Shown: positions 34,504-46,303 of the stretch, piece by piece
Numbering within the stretch: position 1 is the stretch's first letter
Layout: each line of letters begins with the position of its first letter
From: Anomaloglossus baeobatrachus
Lineage: Eukaryota; Chordata; Amphibia; Anura; Aromobatidae
Assembly: GCF_048569485.1 (NCBI RefSeq)
Contig: NC_134358.1
Coordinates: forward strand, 223,204,986-223,268,985
Direction: 5' to 3'
DNA length: 64,000 nt
Made by a program: the position numbers and the translations under genes
Notes under the pieces: generated by a model
Database searches by the model: none
The model's input: only the letters and a program-made list of their open reading frames with translations
Told to the model about the DNA's origin: nothing

Positions 34504-35637
34504 TACCGTATTTTTCGCTGTATAAGACGCACCGGATTATAAGACGCACTCCAAATTTAGACATAAAAAAAAGGTAAAAAAAAGAAAAATGGGGTCTGTC
34601 TTATACTCCGGTGTTCTCTTACCGGAGGGGGGCAGCAGTGGTGGTGAAGCGGGGGTCACAGGAGGCACGGCAGGTCAGTGGCAGCGGGGTCCGTGGTTGC
34701 AGGCGCGGTGGCGTCCGTGGTGGCAGGAGTCGTGGGGTCCGTGGTGGCGGCGGCAGCGGCGGCGGGTGAGCCGTGCAGCAGGCCGGTGCAGTGAGTGTCC
34801 GTGGTCCCGGTTCAGTGGTGGCAGCGGCGGCGACTGCTCAGTGGTGGCAGCGGCGGCAACTGCTCAGTGGTGAAGCAGACGGATGCGGTGTTTTCCCAGT
34901 GTGTCCGCGGTCCCGTTTCAAGTAATGACGCCCGGAGCGACGCATGCGCAGATGGAGCTCTCATCCAAGGGCTCCATCTGTGCATGCGCTGACTCCCGGA
35001 GCAGCGCGCGCGCAGATGGAGCTCTCATCCAAGAACTCCACCAACGCTATCATTTGAAAGTGGGACCGCGGACAACTGGTAACTTGCTGCACAGCCGCCC
35101 GCCCCGCAACACAGAGTGGCAGCCAGCAGGCTGCCCGCCCACCCTGCGTGCAAGCGGCCGGATACCTGTGCTTGCGTGCGGTGGCAGCCGGGTACCCGTG
35201 GCTGTGTGCGGGCGACAGCCGGGTGCTGTGTGCGGGCGGCACCTGGGTGCCTGTGTGAGGGCAGCATCCGGGTGCCTGTGTGAGGGCGGCAGCCGGCTGC
35301 CGCCCGCACGGGCACCCGACTGCCGCCCGCATCACAGCACCCGGCTGCCGCCCGCACACAGCCATGGGTACCTGGCTGCCACTGCACGCAAGCACAGGTA
35401 CCCGGCTGCCGACCCCACACAGCACCCGGCTGCCGCCCGCACACAGCCACGGGTACCCGGCTGCCACTGCACGCAAGCACAGGTACCCGGCCGCTTGCAT
35501 GCAGCCACAGGCACCCGGCCGCCCGATCGCCTCAGACAGGACCCCCCCCCCAGGTACCGCTATATAAGATGCACCCCCCATTTTCCTCCCAAATTTTTGG
35601 GAGGAAAAGTGCGTCTTATAAAGCGAAAAATACGGTA
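34504..35637. mobile_element. TA-flanked DNA element with TACCGTATTTTTCGC ends
   Basis: Near-perfect 29-bp inverted ends begin TACCGTATTTTTCGCTGTAT on the left, with the matching complement ending GAAAAATACGGTA on the right (one mismatch). Edge TA dinucleotides fit a TA duplication. A second internal GTCTTATA/TATAAGACGCAC pair lies just inside. I have seen this end sequence in other vertebrates. The superfamily is not certain. The body is GC-rich and non-coding. Confidence 0.8.
35140..35510. repeat. GC-rich imperfect palindrome
   Basis: Centred near 35298 (GCAGCCGGCTGC). Words such as GTGGCAGCCGGGTACCCGTG on the left reappear complemented on the right, with GGGCGGCAGCC-type units repeated every 35-55 bp. 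Open frames on both strands (up to 257 residues) follow from this composition and are not genes. Confidence 0.7.
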
Positions 35638-36930
35638 CATATTATGTTGTTCCTAATTTTGTATAAATGATAAGATTGCTTTATTGTTAGGGTAAGCTTG
35701 ATTACAGTGATACCAGATTTATATTTTTTTTTATGTTTGGTAATATCACTCACTAAAAAATGCTTTAAAAAGTATTTCCATCAACATATTTTAAGAGCTA
35801 TTTCTCCATTTTTCTGTCGACAGTCATGTTTTGCTGGATGAGTTGAATATTTTTTTCTACTATTTTTGGGCCTATTTCATTTTTTTTTATTCGCTTTCCA
35901 TTCTGATTTTTGTGAGGCAGAGTGATAAAGACCAGCAATTGAGGAATTGTTTTTTTTTTTTTTTTTTTTATGCCCTTCTCATTGGAGTAAAAGCTATAAA
36001 ACTACTTTATTCTTCGACTCATTATGATTACAGCGATACTACATTTTTTTTATATATTTATATATTTTCCATTTTACACAATAGAAATATTTTTTTAGAT
36101 GAAAGAATTATTTTTGCATCGCTGTATTCTGAGAGTTGTAGTTTTTTTTATATTACCACTGCCGGAGCTGTGTGACAGCTTGTTTTTTTTGTAGGACAAC
36201 ATGACGTTTTTAGCAATACCCTTTTTATTTACATTTGACTTTTTGCTAGCCTTTTGCACCACTTTTTTTCAGCAGTATGATGAAAAAGCATAGGGTTTTT
36301 TTATGCTTTTTTGCTAGTTTTTTTTTTTACGCTGTTCACTGAAGAGGTTAATTAGTGTGACAGTTTTATAGATCGGTTCATTATGGACGTGACAATAACA
36401 ATTGTGTAATTTTTTTGTTTGTTTTTATATAAATATATGTATCTATTGGTATGTTTTTTTTTAATTTTATTTCTTGAACAAAATTTTTTCAAATTTTTTT
36501 TTTTTTTTTTACTCCTTTTTTCCTAGTGCCTCCGTGAAACTTTTAACTTAACTTTTATTATCACGCTTTACACTGGCAGGTCGACTGTTAGACCATGCTT
36601 CTGGTTGGTTCTAACAGGCCACTGTACTTTGCAGACCCAGAGGTCATCATTCAGCTTCCATGACAACCCTCGGCTCCTCATGATCAGGTCTCAAGGATAC
36701 TGGAGGGGTCAGATAAGGAGTCCTCTGAAATGTCTATTGCTGTTGATCGCAGCATCTAGAACATAGCACAGGCAGAAAATGATAAGTGTTAGAATTCTGC
36801 ATCGGAATCCTAGTGCTTGCAGAACTCTGTGGGTCTTGATCTCTGCAAGACTGCCGACCCAAGAAATGTTGCCACTGCATAAAGCCCAGCAAGCGTCAAA
36901 GTTTATTTACCGTCAGCGGTCAGGAACAGG
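35638..36930. other. T-rich intron sequence, probable old dispersed repeat
   Basis: Long T runs and phrases such as GATTACAGCGATACTACAT and TTCTGAGAGTTGTAGTTTTT resemble a T-rich repeat common in frogs; the similarity is from memory and the copy is diverged. No gene. Confidence 0.35.
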
Positions 36931-37172
36931 TTCAAGGGGATATCTACTACTTGGACAGCCCCTTCTTATTCCCCATGTTTGCAACCATTAGGCACAGACA
37001 ACAAAGCCGGTGCTGATTGTGTGCAGGGCTCGCTTGACACAATAATCTCACATTAGCCCTGGGAGAGTAAGTTCCGACACCTCTGGACCGTGCGTATAAG
37101 CTTTTTTTTATTTTAACAGTGCAAACATGGGGAATGAGATGGAGTTGTCCTATTAGTGGACAACCCCTTTAA
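36931..37172. mobile_element. MITE with TTAA right edge
   Basis: Left AAGGGGATATCTACTACTTG mirrors right TATTAGTGGACAACCCCTTT, and the inner arms TTCCCCATGTTTGCA and TGCAAACATGGGGAA also pair. The right edge is TTAA. About 240 bp, non-coding. Confidence 0.65.
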
Positions 37173-38066
37173 TAAATGTGGTAGTGTCTGCCATTATTTT
37201 GCTTATTTTGAGAAGGTATTGCATTGCATTCTCTTAGTTAATCTGTCCATACGTGAATTTTTTTTATTTATAATTTTTTTTTCTGTATTATCTTGGAAAT
37301 CAGATGAAATGTTGGAATTTGGTTTCATTATTGAGATATATTTGCACAACCCCAAGCTTTATGTTCTAGTAACTCTATTGCCTAATAGATTACAACACAC
37401 TACATATGCCATTGTGTCATGTGCACACATGAGCATCAGTAAAAGACTTGTTAGTTAGCCTGCTTCTCTATCGATAAAAGCGAGTACAAATTTCTAAGCA
37501 CGTTAGGCCACTTCTGGAGCCAGATTTCTTAATTTAGTACTATGGTAACAATACTGACTCTCTGTTTTGGCCAGCGAGAGATCTGGCTCTATCCCAAATT
37601 ATGTAGTTTGCTCTAATATAACATGGACAATGGTTAGTCAGTTTGGACAACATTTTAATCCATTTTATTTCCAAAAAAGAATCAAGTTACTTGGATTTAA
37701 TAATTCCGCTTTGTTGAAGGTTTACTATCTTCTTTTCATGGATCAGCCTTGGTGACTGATGCACATATTGCCCTACAACAGAGGGTAATATTCCTCCAAA
37801 TTAATATTCATTGTAATTTTGTTATATCTGGGCACATTTGCCATAAAAGACTAGGAGAATTTGATGACTGCTCATACTGGTATAGTCATAACCGTATTGG
37901 TCAGCCAGAGTACCTAGAAACTGACTTATGGAAGAAATATCTGAGTGTTCTTTTCTATAAAATATGGACAATTCTGTGATTTATACTTTCATATCCTACT
38001 TTGATTTTACTATAATAATCCTCTCCGAAGAAATAGAATCTTTCCTATGTTTATAAATGGAAAGCA
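37173..38066. other. Intron 1, unassigned
   Basis: AT-rich. I see no exon, RNA gene or recognisable repeat. Confidence 0.4.
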
Positions 38067-39345
38067 TTAAAGGGAATCTGGCAGCAGGTTTTTGCTACCT
38101 CATCTGAGAGCAAAATAATGTAGGCAAGCAGTTCCTGAGTTCAACGATGTATCACTTAGATTACTGAGTGCATCTGTCTTGACCCAAGCCAAGATTTTGC
38201 ATGTAGCAGGGCAGGGTGAGCTGTCCCCACACATACCAGGTTTTCAGTGTACATTTCTATAGATAGAAGCTGCTAATCACAGAGGGGGCGGAGTTGGACA
38301 ACAGCTCACATGCTTATCAGACCCACTAATGATAAAGCAAAGAGGCTTAAACTAACATTGCAGGTAAACCAAAACAAACTTTGAGATAAGAGATGTGTAG
38401 CGCCCCACGGGGCAGGCGATTAACCTACTCGTCGCCGGGCCTTTTCGGGTCAGGTCAAGCGTTGTCACGGGGTGGCCTTGCCCGGTTCTGTTGCCCCGAG
38501 GCGTACAGTTAAATGGTGGTGGAAGTGGGATATAGGGAAAAGTTGTGACGCCACCTGTGATATGCGGCCAGGGAGTAGCCACCGCTGCCGGGTTCCTCGC
38601 CGGGCCAGGTGTTATGACAGCCGGGTTGGTGTCACTCCCCACAGGCGTAGCGGGCCCCGGGTGGATGATGAGGATTGTAATGGCCGTTGGCACCTAAGCG
38701 CTGGACGGCGGCGCCGGTAAGGATGAGCCAACACAGTCTCTGCGGGTTCAAGGTGTAGTTTACTCACAACTTCGGCTGCCAGCCCGGTCACACTGGTCAC
38801 TGCTGTGGTGGGCTCCGGTCAATCCCAGGTCTGGTAAGGGGCCACCACCGGTGTTGTGAGAGAGAAGGAGTGAGATTCCTATTTCTTGCGTCTCCCCCCC
38901 TCCGCAGTTAGGTACCCTGGCTGAGCTCCCGCTCCAAGCCCCTGGGCCCAGTAAAGTCCAAGTTGTTCAGATATGTCTTGCCAGCACTATGGTCCTGACG
39001 GGTCTGTCTTTTATGTGCGTGTGTTGTGCCGATTTCTACTCCCAGTGGAACCTGGCCACCAGGTGGCTGGCTACAGTGACCACTAAGTCCATGTTCGTAT
39101 GGCCACCCCCCTGCCTACCCTGGGCCAACCCAGTTTGGGTGAAGGCTCCTAAGCTGTATGTGGTGTGTGAATGTGGAACACCGGTGATTAACCCCCTCCT
39201 TACCTGAGATAGATACTGCATCCTAATTGAGGTGTAATACCCTGTGGTGACCCGAGCCTGAGGGGCGCCAAAGATGCAGGGCTGAATTCTCTGATTTAAC
39301 TGTTACAGCATGCCATCTTCAGATTACATTGCAGAGTCCCTTTAA
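38067..39345. mobile_element. TTAA MITE interrupted by a solo LTR
   Basis: The left end TTAAAGGGAATCTGGCAGCA and right end TTGCAGAGTCCCTTTAA carry TTAA edges. Without the inserted LTR (38396-39271 plus one AGATG) it is about 400 bp. The wording TTTTTGCTACCTCATCTGAG is typical of a frog MITE. Confidence 0.7.
38396..39271 (-). mobile_element. Solo LTR of the Gypsy-like group, inside a MITE
   Basis: Bounded by a 5-bp direct repeat AGATG (38391-38395 and 39272-39276). The ends are TGTAGCGCCCC and GGGGCGCCAA, which are partly inverted. It holds the GTGACGCCACCTGTGATATG module also found in the LTRs of the neighbouring complete element, and GCCAACACAGTCTCTG. The exact last one or two bases are uncertain. 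No interior remains. Confidence 0.65.
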
Positions 39346-39363
39346 ATCTCTGAATCATGTAGA

Positions 39364-40428
39364 TGACTTGCCCACCCCAGGGCTATGGGACACCCGGTGC
39401 CGGGCCGGACTAATCCGGGGGTCGTCAGTGGTGGCGGGGCCCGACTCCGTGGCCCTGGTGGGTGTCAGTTAAATATGGCTGGTGAATAAAGTTTGTGTTC
39501 GTGACGCCACCTGTGGTATGCGGCTATTAAGCCGCCGCTGCTGTGTGAGGCCTCCGGGGTGATGATATGTCAGCAATGGTGGTACTGCTCCCCACAGGTG
39601 GAGCGGTGCCCCGGGGACACTGTTGGTGCTCATGAGAGTCTATGGTGTTGTGTGGATAACACGGTGCAGGGCCGACAGGCAATGAAAGAAACAGTCACAA
39701 ACAACAGTCTCTTTACCTTCTCCTCTTTTACTTCACAAACGGTTAGTCCTGGGAGACCGTTACAGGTGGTAGAGGGCTCCGGCCGGCCTGGAAGTAACTG
39801 AGATGTCGTTTTGGCCAGATGAGTATGAGGCCTACTCCTGTTCTTTTCCTTACTGTGATAGGACCCTGCTCTCTGAATTTAGCAATGGCCCTCTTGCTGC
39901 TGGGACCGGTGGTACGTCCCTTTCCCTCTGTGGTAGGCTGCGCAGGCCCTCTCTGGTGCTTCTCTGCTGGAGTCCACACCGGGCCCTGATGATGCAGCTG
40001 TACCTTCGGGCTGTTTATGGGCCAGGTGCTTGCAGCTCTCCTGCCCTTCGGATTCGGCTACCAGGGAGTATTTTAGGCCCTGGTGGCCACAGACTTCGAT
40101 GTCCGAGTCTCTTCTGTGCCTCTCTGCTCCTCCTGCTTCACTGGGCCAAGCTGCTCCAGCTCTAGGCCCCAATTCCACAGGACAGCACTACTCTGCGTCT
40201 GCTTGCTATCACTTCTCTCTACAGACTGAACACTAACCCCTCCCTCAGGTCAGGCTTAAGGAATGCTCCCTGGAATCCCAGGTTCAGAGCTCCCCCTGCT
40301 GGCCTGAGGGAGGAACTGCGTTGGATGTTAAACTTACTGGCCAATAGACCTCCCAATTACCTCCAGGCTCAGCATTAACCCTTTGGAGGGGCAATGCTGT
40401 TGTGGCGACCAGGTCCTGGGGCTCCACA
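39364..40428 (-). repeat. 3' LTR of the 8.0-kb Gypsy element
   Basis: On the minus strand it starts TGTGGAGCCCCAGG after the purine tract and ends GGGCAAGTCA. Confidence 0.92.
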
Positions 40429-40859
40429 CTCCCCCTTAGTTAAACTCAGTTCTCCCGGACTGAAGAAAACAAAACAAAACATGTTAGAACATTTCATCCC
40501 ATTATGGGAGGCACATTTTCTTAAACGTTACAAACTTAAACAATACTATAAGAGTCCAGTGTGGCTCCCTGCCGGGTGTCCATTACACTGCTCCAAGGGG
40601 GACCCGCCGCGATAAAACCCCCAACGTAGGCTCTGGGCGTGCGTCAGAGCATTGATGACCCCACTCTATGCACGCCGGACGGGTTTTTCTTCAGGGGTGC
40701 TGAGCACACTGGTGCTAACTATGTACAGCTAGAGTATTGGCCACCCATAGTCCAGTGGCCCAATTGTCCATTTACTTAATCACCTAAGACAAAAAACATT
40801 TTATACAAGACATTTCAACTAACTATATACATTCTGTTAGGTATTTTACTTTCTATGTT

Positions 40860-42470
40860 CTATACCTTGGAGGGGACTGTCCCCGAGTGCTACGTTGGGA
40901 CCGGCGTAGCTCTGGGGTTTGTCCCTGACTACTTGGAGTGCCTGCCCCCTCCGTGTTACTGGTAGGCCTAACCCTGACAGGTATGCGTGTTGGTTGCCTA
41001 CGGGGTCTCAGATTCGCCAAGAGTACGACAGGTTCACCACTGGCAGGGGGTTGATTCTCCTGTTCTACTGCTGGCGTGTCATCTTGTGTTGGGACGGACA
41101 GTTCCTTAGGTGGATCCGGAACCTCTTCTGTCTCCGGCTTGACCAACTGCGGGAACGTCAAGACTGGTACCACTATGGCGTTATTGATTCGGGTCCAAGT
41201 TTTGGGGAATTTTCTGAGGATTGTTTGGATCATTTCTTCCTCCTTTTCTTGAATTTGGGGACTTTCTTGTATTTCTTCTTTTTGGATTTTGCACCGCTCA
41301 GGGCATGCTTTCAGGCGGACTCTAGAAACTGTTTGATAGGTCTTGCCTTCATCCTTGCTTATGAGGCATACCTTACTATTGTCAAAGTTGGAGGGAATAA
41401 TGGTGTAGGGTTCATTCTCCCACTGATCATCTAATTTATGCGCCCTCCGCTTTTTCTTGAGGACCTGTTCTCCAGGTGCTAAGGGAGTTGCTGGGGCCGT
41501 TTGATTGTAGTTCTGTTCTTGTCTCGTTCTCGCTTGGGACAGGCTCTTTTCTACGCATTCCTGAACTCTGCGGTACTGCTGTTGTCGCTCTGTATCCCAA
41601 TCTTCTATCTCTTGAACTGCTTCAGGTGACACAGTTCCCATCTCCAAGTCTACAGGTAACTTGCCAGGTCTTGCTCGCATCAGGTAAGCAGGGCTGCAGT
41701 TGGTCGAATTTACTGGGATATGGTTATACAGGTCTACCAGATCTGGTAACTTCTCTGGCCATTGATTTCTTTCTTCCAGAGGTAGAGTCTTGAGCATATC
41801 AATAACCACATGGTTCATCTTCTCGCACAATCCATTGGTTTGGGGGTGGTACGGTGTTGTTCTGATTTTCTTACAACCGTACATGTTACAGAACTCTTGG
41901 AACACTTCTGCCTCGAATGCAGGACCTTGATCAGTTAGTACCCTTTCAGGGTAACCGTGAGGTCGACAAAAGTATGCCTGAAACGCTCTAGCTGCTGTTC
42001 TGGCTGTCTGGTCTTTCACAGGCACTACTACCAGGAAACGAGAGTAATGGTCCACAATGGTGAGGGCGTAAACATAGCCTGACCGGCTCGGTGTTAACTT
42101 CACGTGGTCCAGGGCCACCAACTCTAGGGGCTGCTTCGTGACAATTGGCTGTAGGGGAGACCTCTGGCTGGCACCATCTTTCCGCCTCAGGTTACACGGA
42201 CCACAGTCTCGGCACCACTTCTCGACTGTCTTTCTCATGTGCACCCAGTAGAACCGATCACGGAGTAGGGTATCCAACTTCTTCCACCCGAAGTGTCCTG
42301 CTTTATCATGGTAAGCTGCTAGGACCATTGGATCATCCCTCTGTGGGACCACTATCTGCCAGACGAGTTCATTCGTTCGCCAGTTGACATATCTCTTGCA
42401 TAGCTTGCCTTGGTAGGTGGTAGGTGAACAGTCGTCCCCTCTCTTTCCACAGCTGCTGGGCTTCTTCTGG
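40860..42470 (-). pseudogene. Integrase region of the 8.0-kb element
   Basis: A long open stretch of about 540 residues. The zinc-binding part shows HDKAGHFGWKKL and CRDCGPCNL (HHCC). The core shows LVALDHVKL, RVLTDQGPAF and PYHPQTNGLCEKMNH for the D, D and E context. The C-terminal tail is Arg/Ser/Pro-rich. It inserts cDNA into chromatin. Part of an interrupted element. Confidence 0.9.
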
Positions 42471-42649
42471 GGCATCTGGGCCAAGGTGGGTCTCAGCTTG
42501 TGCTAGCTTTCTTTGACCAATCGCACGGCCAGGTCACCGTTCTGTGTCTCTTCCCAATTATGGTGGAGTAATGGGTTGACCGAGACCTCGTCCTGGCTCG
42601 AGCGCTTCACTCCTACAGCATGCTCACACTGGGAGACACCTTGGTGATG

Positions 42650-43990
42650 GAAAGCCGGTAACTCTATCTCTTCGAGTTCATCCAGGTCTTCTCCAGACTC
42701 GGGCAAGTGAAGCATTCTGGACAGCGCATCAGCATTGTTATTCTTCTTGCCAGCCCGGTACTTGATGGTAAAGTCAAAGTTAGACAGCCGGGCCATCCAT
42801 CGCTGCTCCAAATCACCTAACTTGGCTGTTGCCAGATGTGTCAACGGGTTGTTGTCCGTGAAGATGGTGAACTTGGCCGATGCCAGATAGTGCTTGAAGC
42901 GTTCAGTCACTGCCCAAACAATAGCGAGGAACTCCAGCTTGAAGGAACTGTAGTTTTCTGGATTCCTTTCTGTGGGACGAAGCTTCCTACTGGCGTAAGC
43001 TATCACCTTCTCCCGGCCTCCCTGCACCTGGGACAGAACTGCTCCCAGTCCCACGTTGCTGGCGTCTGTGTACAGTACAAACGGCTGGCTGTAGTCAGGG
43101 TAGGCCAGAATCTCTTCTCCCGTGAGAGCCCCTTTCAGCCGGACAAAAGATGTTTCTATTTGACTGTTCCATTCAAATGGATGGCTTTGCTTCTTAGCCT
43201 TCTTTGGCTGGCCCACCAGGAGATCTTGAAGAGGCGCTGCTATCTTGGTGAAACCATCAATGAACCTTCGGTAGTAGCCCACCAGCCCAAGGAACTGCCG
43301 CACCTCCTTTACCGTGGTGGGTCTTGGCCAGTCCTTGATTACGGTGACTTTCTCCGGATCAGGTGCCACACCTTCTGCGCTGACCACATGACCCAGGTAC
43401 TGTACCTTTGGCTTCAAGAGGTGACATTTGGACGGCTTTATCTTCAGGCCATACTCCGACAAGGACTCAAACACTTCTGCTAAGTGCCTCAGGTGGTCTT
43501 CGTAGGTCTTGGAGTAGACTGACGTCATCCAGCTACAATAGCACGGTTTCAAAGTTGTGATGGCCCAAGCAGCACTCCATCAATCTCTGAAATGTCCCTG
43601 GGGCATTGCAGAGCCCGAACGGCATACAATTGAACTCGCAGAGGCCCATTGGTGTCGTGAATGCAGTCTTCTCCTTGTCCGCCTCTGCCACGGGAACCTG
43701 CCAATACCCACTGGTGAGATCCAAGGTGGAGAAATAATTAGCTGATTTTAAGGCTGTTAGTGACTCTTCTATTCTGGGTAGTGGATAAGCATCTTTATGT
43801 GTAATGCGGTTAATTTGTCTGTAATCTACGCACATTCTCATTGTACCATCTTTTTTCTTTACGAGCACTAGTGGAGCTGCCCAGGGGCTACAACTATCTC
43901 TGATAACCCCAGCCTCCTTCATTTCCCGTAACATTTCTTTGGCATGCTGATACTGTGCTGGGGGTTCAGGGCGGTATCTCTCTTTAATGG
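42650..43990 (-). pseudogene. Reverse transcriptase and RNase H region of the 8.0-kb element
   Basis: RT motifs in order are VIRDSCSPWAAPLVLVKKKD, MRMCVDYRQIN, LDLTSGYWQVPV, CEFNCMPFGLCNAPGTFQRL and, in the thumb, RQFLGLVGYYRRF. RNase H follows with PFVLYTDASNVGLGAVLSQ, LAIVWAVTERFKHYL and FTIFTDNNPL. Order and wording are those of canonical Ty3/Gypsy. Part of an interrupted element. Confidence 0.9.
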
Positions 43991-44375
43991 GATGATGATC
44001 ACCCGTGGGGATTTCATGTTTAACCCCTTTTACCTGCCCAAAATCTAGGGGGTGTTTGCTGAAGACCCGCTCGTACTCCTGTGCCACCCGGTAAACCCCA
44101 TGCTTTTGGTGTGAGGGGGTGGAGTCGGTGCCCACATGTAATTTTTGGCACCAGTCTTCCAGCTGTCCCTTGGAGCCATTGTCTTCCGCCTGGTCGGACG
44201 GGATCAAGGGTTCCACTGCTTTGATGGTATTGTTACTGACAGTGTACAGTTTTGCTACAGTGGCGTACCGGGGCAATTTGGCTTCCTCCTCCCCACAATT
44301 CAGGACACGGACGGGCACTCTTCCCTTGCGGACGTCTGCTACCCCTCTGGCTTTCAGGACTCCAGGCCTCCTTTC

Positions 44376-45100
44376 TCAATACACCGGTTCTACCAAGGCC
44401 TGGTAATCTTGACCCTTGAGGCCTATTGCTGCCCGACACCATATCAACATTTCACTTCTTGGGGGTATTGCAATGGGGAGGGGGTCACTTACCCTCACCC
44501 TGCCAATTTCTCCTCCGGCCAGCTCTACCTGCTGCCTCCTCATCAGGGCTCTGATTTCCCTCTGTAGGGCACGCTGCTGCCCGGAGCTGGCAGTTTCAGA
44601 CGCCTGCTGCACCAAAATGATCACTTCGGCAATACAATTTTCCATCACATTTGTACCAATGGTTAGCAGTGGGTTAGATTCCTTGCGATCAATATCTACA
44701 ATTATCATTCCCTGACACGGCAATTCTACCCGCCCCACTTTAATGGTTACTTCCTTGTACCCAATTTGAGGCAAGGGCTGACCATTACTGGCCACAATTG
44801 TTAAATCATCATCTGGGCCATGGTCAATGTCTGAATCAGCCCAATATCTTTTGTACAGTTTTTATATAAGGGATGGTTGTTACCTGGGACCCCGTATCCA
44901 GGAGGGCATTCAAAGGGATCCCAGCCAGCACAATAGGAAGGACCGGGCGTCCTCCCACATACTTGCTGCGACTGGGGTTTGAGCCGGGCTTCCTTACACC
45001 TGGGGGTTAGCTCCTGGCCCCAGGTTCGGCCCATTTAAAGGACAATGTCTTGCAATATGGCCCGCCTGGCTGCAGCGGCGGCAGATTGGTTGTCCAGTTG
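44376..45100 (-). pseudogene. Protease and CCHC region of the 8.0-kb element
   Basis: At about 45036-45095 CRRCSQAGHIARHC is a CX2CX4HX4C nucleocapsid knuckle. At about 44860-44930 NALLDTGSQVTTI has the DTG of an aspartic protease. Further protease-like and linker sequence continues toward the reverse transcriptase. Interrupted fossil. Confidence 0.75.
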
Positions 45101-45149
45101 AATCATACCGTTCTGTGTCTTTTCCTCGGGTCGGTGGAATCCTCCTCTG

Positions 45150-46045
45150 TCACATCCATGGGACGTCATCTGGGCTGGAGGCCAACTCGATTCTTGCAGG
45201 CGATGGGGTCACTTGTAGAGACTGCACGGTCTTGGCAAGGGCAGCCACAGTCTTGGTCAGCTCCTGGACCTGCTGTCTGAGCTCTGCAGCGGGAACCTTA
45301 TCCAGGGACTGCGCCTCAGCCCCTGCAGCGGCTCGTGTTGCAGACACCACCCCTGGGTACGTGATAGCAAGAGGCCGGAGGGGTACTGGGTCATTCGGTA
45401 TAAATTCTCTCAGTACCTGGATGGCCTGGTCCTTAAACTTTGCAAAGTCCAGAGCAGGGTTCTGCAGGACCATGATACGCAGCTGGGTCCTGTGGGCATC
45501 TGACAGGAGCCCTTCTATGAACTGCTCAGTTAGGAGTTTGTCTTCTTTACGTACACTCTCTGGGTCCACCTGTTTAATTGCTTTCAGGGCCTCCTGCAAG
45601 TTTAAGGCATAGTCCCTTATGCTGTTTGTGGCCCGTTGTTTGCACCCAAAGAATCTCATCTTTATTTCTGCTGCGGTGCGGGTGTCAAAAGTACTCTTTT
45701 TAACTTGGCCAGTATCTGGGTTGCTGTCCCTTTATCTGTATCAGGCCAAGACTTCACTTCACGCTGGGCCGCGCCGGCTAGCTGCCCCATTAATATGCCC
45801 ACCTTCTGGCTCTCAGTCAGCGGATACACTCTAAACAAGCTGTGCAGCCTTTCTCTGAAGTCGCTCAGGGTATGTGACTCCCCGGAGTACTGCGGCAGCC
45901 ATTCTGCTCCCGGGATGTACGGCATTGTGATCGGCATTACCGGCGCTACAGCGGGGGCTGGGGCGACGGCGACTGGGATTACATCGGCCGGTGCTGCTGC
46001 GTCTTGAGCTACTGCAACCACCTGCTCTCCCTCTGTGTCGGACAT
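45150..46045 (-). pseudogene. gag (capsid) region of the 8.0-kb element
   Basis: Starts with MSDTEGEQVVAVAQ, followed by an Ala/Pro-rich stretch, then a capsid-like segment with LPQYSGESHTLSDFRERLHS and ILMGQLAGAAQREVKSW, and later LTEQFIEGLLSDAHRTQLR. The layout fits a Gypsy Gag. Interrupted. Confidence 0.75.
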
Positions 46046-46285
46046 CTTCCTCCCCCTTAGTGGACCTTACCAGGCTCCGCTTTCTTTTTAAAATCTCTTC
46101 CGGGTAGCGCGGGGTTAACGACCCTCCGCACTGATGGCGCGCTCCCTTCGCGCTTTTTTTCGGGCACCCCCTTCTTCCTGCGCTCAGCGAGGCTAATGGC
46201 GGCGGCAGTTTTCGAACAGTAACACAGTCTTTTAAGCACAGTTTCTGCAGGCGCACAGTACACGGTGGGACCGGGCACGAAATCC

Positions 46286-46302
46286 TGTTCGTGACGCCAA
46301 AA
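46286..46302 (-). promoter_or_regulatory. Primer-binding site of the 8.0-kb element
   Basis: On the minus strand TGGCGTCACGAACAGG lies four bases inside the 5' LTR. The small LTR element at 13.2-16.4 kb has the similar TGGCGAACAGGAT in the same position. The tRNA primer was not identified. Confidence 0.6.
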
Positions 46303-46303
46303 T

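Noticed and set aside
34883-35656. 257-codon plus and 206-codon minus frames
   Set aside because: They mirror each other across a GC-rich palindrome inside a DNA element; composition explains them.
39559-40236. Open frames duplicated at 46499-47176
   Set aside because: They are the two LTR copies of one Gypsy element, not duplicated genes.
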